The notes beneath the pieces were generated by a model. It did no database searches. It saw nothing but the letters and a program-made list of their open reading frames with translations, and had not been told where the DNA came from. A program made the position numbers and the translations under genes. From Escarpia spicata (Eukaryota > Annelida > Polychaeta > Sabellida > Siboglinidae), in NCBI GenBank assembly GCA_963995525.1, contig OZ023207.1, positions 124,001-188,000 on the forward strand: a DNA stretch of 64,000 nucleotides, given 5' to 3'. This document shows, in pieces, positions 57,683 to 64,000 of the stretch; within the stretch, counting starts at the first letter, position 1, and each line of letters begins with the position of its first letter.

Positions 57683-57728
57683 CCTCCATCTAAGTGGAAA
57701 GGGGGCAGCAGTTTTCTCAGAGAACTAG
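57576..57728 (+). pseudogene. LINE ORF1 tail, SGNH/GDSL esterase-like
   Basis: From ATG at 57576 the frame encodes MAINALVEQMCKEEGVGFVD, then LWGYFVGREDMYM and RDGLHLSGKGAAVFSEN before TAG. The R-D-G-L-H-L block holds the Asp-x-x-His pair of SGNH hydrolases. Such esterase domains are established in ORF1 of CR1-like LINEs. The N-terminal part with the Ser nucleophile is not visible upstream, where the minisatellite duplication lies. Confidence 0.65.
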
Positions 57729-60660
57729 CTGCAATCTGTTGACAGTGGGACAGGCTGCATCTATTTAAACTAGATTCGCAGTGGGGATTCACAGAGAAGC
57801 CTGAAACTGGAGGCATAGATAGACAGCAGAAATAAATCAGCAAAGAACATCCTGGAAAACTGTTCTGAATCAGGATATAAATGTGTTTGTTTAAATGCAA
57901 GGAGCATAGTAAACAAAAGAAGTGAACTGATCATGGTAGAAGATATTGACCCTCACATAATAGGTATAACTGAATCATGGGCCACCACTGATATATCAGA
58001 TGGGAATTGGGACTAACAGGCTATGTAATGTTTAGGAAAGATAGAATAGGAAGAAGGGGAGGTGGAGTTATTTTATATGTTAAAGAATCTATCCAGGCTT
58101 ATGAAATAAAATTAGACAGAGAAGCAGATTATGAAGACGCTGTTTGGTGTAACATAGTTACAGAAAACTCAACGTTAACGGTGGGGTTAGTTTATTGAAG
58201 TCCAAACATAAGTGTAGAAGAGAATGAAAAAGTACAAAATGCTGTAAGAGAAGTTAGCAAACGGGACTGTATTATTATGGTAGATTTTAACCATGGTCAT
58301 ATACAATGGAAATCTCTACAGAGTACGGGGATTGAGGACCACAAGTTTTTAGTTTTAGTACAAGACAGTTTCCTTGCTCAACATGTGCTACAGCCAACCA
58401 GGGGTGAGAATGTGTTAGACATAGTTTTGTCCTCACGGAATGAATTAGTTGACAATGTCAAGATATGTGAGCCACTGGGGAGTAGCGATCACAACCAGGT
58501 ACGTTTTACCATCAAAGTAAAATCAGAAAGAAATAATAAAAACAGTTCAGGAGAAATGTTTACAAAGGAAGATATAAGGATATGAGGAAATATTTCGCAA
58601 AGATAAACTGGAACAACACACTGAAGAATAAGTCGGCAACAGAATGCTGGAATATCTTAAATAATGAAATAGAATGCATCGTCGATAAATTTGTTCCCTT
58701 CAAAAAACAAGGGAAAAGGTCCAGAAATAAATACTTATCGAAAGAAGCCATTAGAAAAATTAAGTACAAACAAATGATGTGGAAGTCATATAGATGTACC
58801 GGAAATGACGAAGACTACAACATTTATAAAGAAGCACTAAACCAAGCTTCAACTGAAATTAGAAATTCTAAGAGAAGCTACGAACAAAAATTAGCTTGTA
58901 ATATAAAACAAGACAGCAAGAGTTTTTATGCATATGTTCGGAGTAAACAGAAAGTTCAGGATAAGGTCGGTCCTCTAGAAGATAGTGCTGGAAATATAAT
59001 ATCAGAGGGATTCTTAATGGCAGAAGACCTGGATTAGTATTTTAGTTCAGTGTTTACCAGGGAAGATATTAGTTCACTGCCAGTACAAGAGGCTAAGTTC
59101 AAGGGAGCAGAATCAGACTATTTAGGACAGTTAATTGTAACCCGGGAAATTGTAGCTTAGAAAATTAGGGCTTTGAAGGATAATAAATCACCTGGAGTAG
59201 ATGGGATTCTGCCCAAACTACTATTGGAAATTGTAGAACAAATTAGCATACCACTTGCAACAGTTTTCAACTTGTCATTAGAAGAGGGAGTGGTTTCTTT
59301 AGAATGGTAAGAAGCAAACATTATACCGTTATTTAAAAAAGGTTCCAGAAACAAGTCAGAGAACTACAGACCAGTGAGTTTAACGTCAGTGATTTGCAAA
59401 TTATTAGAAAAACTCATTAAAGATCACATGGTGGATTTTCTTGTTAAACAAAACTTGATTAACCCATCTCAACATGGGTTTCTAAAAGCGAGGTCATGCT
59501 TAACAAATATGTTATGTTTTTGGAAGATATCACTAAGTGGGTAGACGAGGGATCACCAGTAGATATCATCTACTTAGATTTTCAGAAAGCTTTCGACAAA
59601 GTCTCACATCAAAGATTACTGCTTAAACTAAAGGCCCATGGCATAGGAAATGGTTTAATTAACTGGATAGAAAAATGGCTAATTGACAGAAGACAACGTG
59701 TAGTAGTTGATGGGGAGGCTTCAAACTGGAAATCAGTTTTGAGTGGGGTACCACAGGGATCAGTACTGGGACCTATATTATTCTTAATATATATCAACAA
59801 TTTGGACGATGATATAACAAGCAAGGTGTTGAAATTTGCGGATAATACAAAATTGTTTAGAAGGATTAAAATTTAAATGTGATGAAGATGGACAACATTT
59901 ACAAGATGATCTTGACAGGTTGATAAAATGGTCTGAAAGATGGCAAATGTTGTTCAACTTTGGGAAATGTAAATGCCTCCACACAGTACGTGGGAATGAA
60001 GATGTACAATATTCAGTGGGAGGTTCTGTACTAAGTATTACTGTAAAAAAAGGACTTAGGGTTAACCATTAATGCTGATATGAAGGTTTCAGAGCAGTGT
60101 GATATTGCCGCTTCAAAGGGAAATCAAATCCTTGGATTAATTACTCAAAACATAACGTATAAGGAAAAAGAGCTAATAATACCGCTGTACAAAACAATAG
60201 TTAGGCCTCATTTAGAATATTGTATTCAAGCGTGGAGGCCACGCCACATCACAGGAAGGACATAGATATGCTAGAAAGAGTACAGAGGAGAGCAACTAAA
60301 ATGATACCAAAACTGAGGGATCTTACATACGAAATACGTCTAAAAGAATGTGGTTTAACAACACTAGAGACCAGGAGATTGAGAGGAGACCAGATAGAAG
60401 TGTTTAAAATGTTGAATGGTTATGAAAATATTGATAGAAAGATCACAATTTCTCAGTTAAGAAAGATAGAAGGACCAGAGGAAATGAAGTTACATTAGTA
60501 AAGGAGCAGAGTAGATTAGATATAAGAAAGTTCTCATTCTCACAAAGGACTGTAAATGAATGGAACAGATTATCTCCTGATTGTGTTGGTGCTAGTAGCG
60601 TGAATATATTTAAAAATAAAATTGACACACCTTAAAAGGGCGGGATACATGTAGATAAAA
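57729..60660 (+). mobile_element. CR1-like LINE, decayed (endonuclease and reverse transcriptase)
   Basis: In order: endonuclease pieces (GRRGGGVILYVKESI near 58050, D-F-N-H-G-H-I-Q-W near 58280, GSSDHNQVRF near 58480), a Lys-rich linker (58582-59037), RT entry (DNKSPGVDGILPKLLLE near 59180), SENYRPVSLTSVICKLLEK near 59355, LDFQKAFDKVSHQRLLLKLK near 59575, GVPQGSVLGPILFLIYINN near 59745, then F-A-D-N-T-K, and a C-terminal tail to about 60640. Multiple stops and frameshifts break it. The catalytic box has Asn for the second Asp (59844-59846). Esterase-like ORF1 sequence lies immediately upstream. Confidence 0.85.
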
Positions 60661-61242
60661 AAAGTATTGGACTCTCGATAAGCCAAAAGGCTTCCTTGTC
60701 CACCTGCCATCTAGAGTTAATTTTCTGGATGGCAATCTTGTTCAATCTTAATTTAGCCAAAACGTTTTTCAATCCTATCAACAATTTCATGGGAAAAATG
60801 AGATGTAAAAAACGTGACTTCTATGACATCTACTATTGCAAATATATAGACTGAGTATATATGTTTCATCAATTTCGTAGCCTCCTAGGAGAGATACACT
60901 ATTTTGTTTCACATAATTGGCTACTTGGAGGTTTGAAAATTCCTAAATGAGGCAAGCTATCAAGAATCAGTTATTTTATGTTTTTAGAGAGTATTGGATG
61001 ACAGAAAAAACGTGACTTCCGTGATGAGTACTATTGCATTCTAAATAAGCGTATATGTGCGGCTATTTATTTTGACTAAAAATCCCAGCCTATACGGTCT
61101 TATTCGGGTCTGTACACTTATTTAATGTTGGCAGTTCCACCCTATGAGTTTTTTATTTGGGTCTACGGTTATCTACTCTTATTAGTTCCACCCTATACGT
61201 TTTTTAGTAGGTACTACATGTATTTATTTAGTGCTCTTCGTT
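60661..61242. other. Unassigned sequence after the LINE
   Basis: Probably starts with the LINE 3' UTR. A diverged direct pair (aaaaacgtgacttc near 60808 and 61006; ccaccctatgagttttttatttgggt near 61136 versus ccaccctatacgttttttagtaggt near 61187) indicates old local duplications. Confidence 0.4.
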
Positions 61243-61371
61243 CTTACGGCGACGTTGTTTACCCCGGTCACCCACGCCAATCATGGCAGATAGCGATCTT
61301 ACGGCGATGTTGTTTACGCCGGTCACCCACGCCAATCATGGCAGATAGCGATCTTTTCGCAAAAAAAAATG
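61243..61371 (+). other. Possible first exon with duplicated start region
   Basis: A 55-bp block (cttacggcgacgttgtttac ... atagcgat) is present twice (61243 and 61298). Each copy has ccaatcATGGCAGATAGCGAT. From the second ATG (about 61338) the frame reads M-A-D-S-D-L-F-A-K-K-N and meets a gtaaaa donor-like site. From the first ATG a 21-codon frame runs through and past the second ATG in another phase and stops, i.e. an upstream ORF. No family is recognised and no following exon is visible. Confidence 0.25.
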
Positions 61372-61399
61372 GTAAAATACACATGCACAAAAGGCTCAC

Positions 61400-62390
61400 T
61401 TAGGGAACCTGTGTACTAAATATAAAGGTTTGTTATGTTTTATTGGGATCATGTTGTGGTCAGGACGTTGGTATTATGGCTAGAAAAGTTGTAAACGAAC
61501 CATAGTGGATTACTCCATTTATATATTTAGGGGTGGCAGGCTTGGCAGAATTAACTACATTATCTTAAGGAATTATAGATATATTTCATTCGCAGCAATG
61601 TAGACCTGTGCTACTGGCAACAGATAAAGACAGAGATGGAAGGATAGGTCAATTAAAATGAATGGTATGCCAACCGAGGACTGTACCAGTAACTTGACTA
61701 CCCACTAAAATGAACCGTCATAATTTAATCACTGTAACTTTAAGTCGGCTGTGAAAAAAGTCAGATGTGCAGATGATGGGTTCACAAAGTGCTACACAAA
61801 CACATACGATAAAAAGGCAATAGTTTTAATTTTTAAGAAGAATAAGTATCTTGTTTGAAGTGTTGACATTCCAGGCAAAAAGAAACAGTGCAGTGCTTCC
61901 GTATAGCCAAGCAACTAAGTAGTCGTCTTAGACTTAGTCTTATCAGTGCATACTATACATTTATGTCAAGATTGTAATAATCAGACAACACATTAATTCG
62001 TGCTATTTAAAACAATATTAAATCAAGTGGCCCTCCATAATTATTTGTAATTTATGTATACTACATGTAAGTTACCGAGGTACATAACTGAGTTTAGATT
62101 AATACCACGTCTCGGTAGTTAAGCAACTGTGCTGTCTGTTGTTTAGTGAGTACCATTTTCTATGTAGACATGTACTGCTTGAATATGTTGTTGCATTGTT
62201 TTCAACAGATATCAGTTAGTGTTAAACTAATCATTGAGACAAACTAAATGGAGCGTTAAGTTTGTCTGGAGTTTTGTTTCGAAGTTTGATTTAATATACA
62301 GTATTATTGTTTGTTTGATGTAGGCAACTCCTGTTTGCATATAATTATTATGAATACACACATTGCAACTTAATTCTGCCTTATTACAGG
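61400..62390. other. Unassigned unique sequence
   Basis: AT-rich; no gene, RNA or repeat is recognised. Confidence 0.45.
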
Positions 62391-62391
62391 C

Positions 62392-62795
62392 TTATACTAT
62401 TATTCCGCCCTATACTCTTATTATAATTTCATGAAATGTCCACCCTATACTATTATTCTGCCCTATACTCTTATCATAATTTAGAGAAATTTCCGCCCTA
62501 TACTATTATTCTGCCCTATACTCTTATCATAATTTAGAGAAATTTCCGCTCTATACTATTATTCCGCCCTATACTCTTATCATAATTTTGAGAAATTTCC
62601 ACCCTATACTATTATTCTGCCCTATACTCTTATTATAATTTAGAGAAATGTCTGCCCTATACTATTATTCCGCCCTATACTCTTATCATAATTTCATGAA
62701 ATGTCCACCCTATACTATTATTCTGCCCTATACTCTTATCATAATTTCATGAAATGTCCGCCCTATACTATTATTCTGCCCTATACTCTTATTGG
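62392..62795. repeat. 53-bp minisatellite, about 7.5 units
   Basis: Units of ccctatactattattctgcc plus ctatactcttatcataattt and a short linker repeat every 53 bp; each unit holds two related ccctatact half-units. The array ends exactly where the LINE 3' end begins. Confidence 0.93.
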
Positions 62796-64000
62796 AATTG
62801 GAACAATTTATTCGACAATAAACAAACAAAAGCACACATTGCAACACACATTTTTACAATAGTTAGTCTATGTCGGGAGACTCTCACTAAGGCTCAAAAG
62901 CCGCTAGCGTGAGAGCCACCCACGGGAAGAGAATATTTACTGCAAGTAGTCAATTTAACATAGTAAATGATTATTCAGTAGACTACTTTTATGTCATTCA
63001 TATCCGTATTCTCCCACCGTGGTGCACACAGTAAAAATATGAAGTGATTTGGTAGAATATACACAAGGTCGCCATAATCTAGCACAATAATTATGAGCCT
63101 ACATGTGATTTATGAATGGCTGTTTCATTTAATAGAAAAGCACTTCATTGGAGAACTGAATACCATGCTCGGTTTAGACTAAATTATAGTTTACTTTTAG
63201 TCGCAATTGCTTCGTACATTATGAAAGACAAGACACGACACAAATACTAAAAGGTTAGTATAAGCGGAGACAGGTTAGATCTTCATAACCAGGGCTGCTC
63301 TGGTTCGGGAATACACATGGAAATTGGCCTATTAGTAAAAAGAGGATACAATTAAGAAATCTTTGTGGTTTCGCATCAATTTATGCAAATATAAGCATGT
63401 AGGCAGTTTATTATATAATAAAAAGTATTCACTTTCTAAAATTACAGATTATTGTTTTGCCTACATATATAGCAATTAGCAATTGTGCAAGTCTCTTGGT
63501 ATTGATCCAAGAGATATTTCTTCAGATATAAAGAGAAACCGTGAAGACTATGAGTATTGACTTTTTCCGTAATTCTAGGTGGCATATTTCTGAGTAGAGT
63601 TGGCAGGTAGTATCTTATACACTTTCTGGCTCGGGAGGTTCGGCTGTACGGAATAGAGATGTAATGACTTTGCCTAGTGTGATGGCCATGGTGTGTGGTA
63701 TTTAGTGAAAATAAAGATTTATAGTAAGAAGGAACTATACTATTCACAAATTTGTGATAAAATATAAGACATTTTTGCGTGAAAATGTCGTCGACCTTCA
63801 ATAACTTTAGTGATTTCATTAGAGGTTCTGTGTGGGAATTATATTCGCTGTGGGTTATAATTCTTATCGCCTTTTTCTGCAATTTCGAAATTCTTTTTGA
63901 ATTAAAGCCCCACAATAAAATACTATAATTGAAGTGTGGCGCAATTAAGGAATTGTACATTATCTTTAGAGCACATGTAGGTAAGAAGTGCTTTAACTTA
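62796..64000 (-). pseudogene. LINE family A relative, 3' end (runs off the window)
   Basis: The minus frame 63442-63960 encodes the RT tail: HFNYSILLWGFNSKRISKLQ, KKAIRIITHSEYNSH, then the C-terminal NCYICRQN motif shared with LINE A at 831. The 3' UTR (63441-62796) has a stem-loop at about 62879-62915 and AATAAA near the end. It terminates in ttccaattccaat, a short simple repeat typical of LINE 3' ends. The catalytic part lies beyond the window. Confidence 0.75.
62879..62915 (-). promoter_or_regulatory. Stem-loop in LINE 3' UTR
   Basis: ctctcac ... gtgagag forms an outer stem around an inner ggct-caaa-agcc hairpin. Such structures in LINE 3' UTRs can be recognised by the cognate RT, so the role is inferred from position. 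Confidence 0.45.

Overview
The window is from a metazoan, probably an invertebrate. There are no operons. It holds isolated exon-sized homology blocks flanked by AG/GT splice sites, several truncated APE-type non-LTR retrotransposons (LINEs) of CR1/L2/Jockey-like type, tRNA-derived SINEs, TIR elements, and an exceptional density of minisatellites. I cannot name the species. No complete gene is visible. Gene identities come from remembered protein families, not from a search.

Layout. 1-11 kb: a 25-bp minisatellite, a LINE (family A) split by a foldback TIR element, a nearly full-length LINE (family B) that starts with a 2A-like/PHD region, and a second family-A fragment. 11.0-42.7 kb: a huge imperfect palindrome. 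The left arm (about 13.0-24.98 kb) and right arm (28.73-42.73 kb) are near-identical in long stretches and are separated by a 3.75-kb spacer. The arms carry, in order and on one strand (minus in the left arm, plus in the right), one HSD17B7-like exon, three consecutive ELP1 exons, and several FAN1 exons. The FAN1 VRR-NUC exon lies just outside the left arm at 11.0 kb, so the left side looks like the parental locus. The ELP1 middle exon has been turned into a 119-bp tandem array (13 units left, 6 right). The arms differ in minisatellite copy number and in lesions: the left FAN1 has a nonsense codon and a lost exon, and the right has a 104-bp duplication, a 15-bp deletion and an in-frame TGA. 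The spacer holds another LINE fragment and a third copy of a 1,009-bp ELP1-exon segment, joined to the right arm through about 4 bp of microhomology.

Flanking the left arm is one SINE whose tRNA-like head (63-bp unit) and tail (70-bp unit) have both been amplified into arrays. The tail array also forms the outer edge of the right arm. 42.7-53 kb: unique DNA and arrays of 36, 48, 33 and 52 bp, TG/TATG microsatellites, and a LINE 3' end. 53.3-57.7 kb: a 2,020-bp tandem duplication containing its own minisatellite. 57.5-60.7 kb: a decayed CR1-like LINE with an esterase-like ORF1 tail, endonuclease and reverse transcriptase. 61-64 kb: a possible first exon, a 53-bp array and the 3' end of another LINE.

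Taken together this is a graveyard and rearrangement hotspot. Intron-borne minisatellites, retroelements and template switching appear to have copied, inverted and eroded pieces of three unrelated genes. No working pathway is encoded here.
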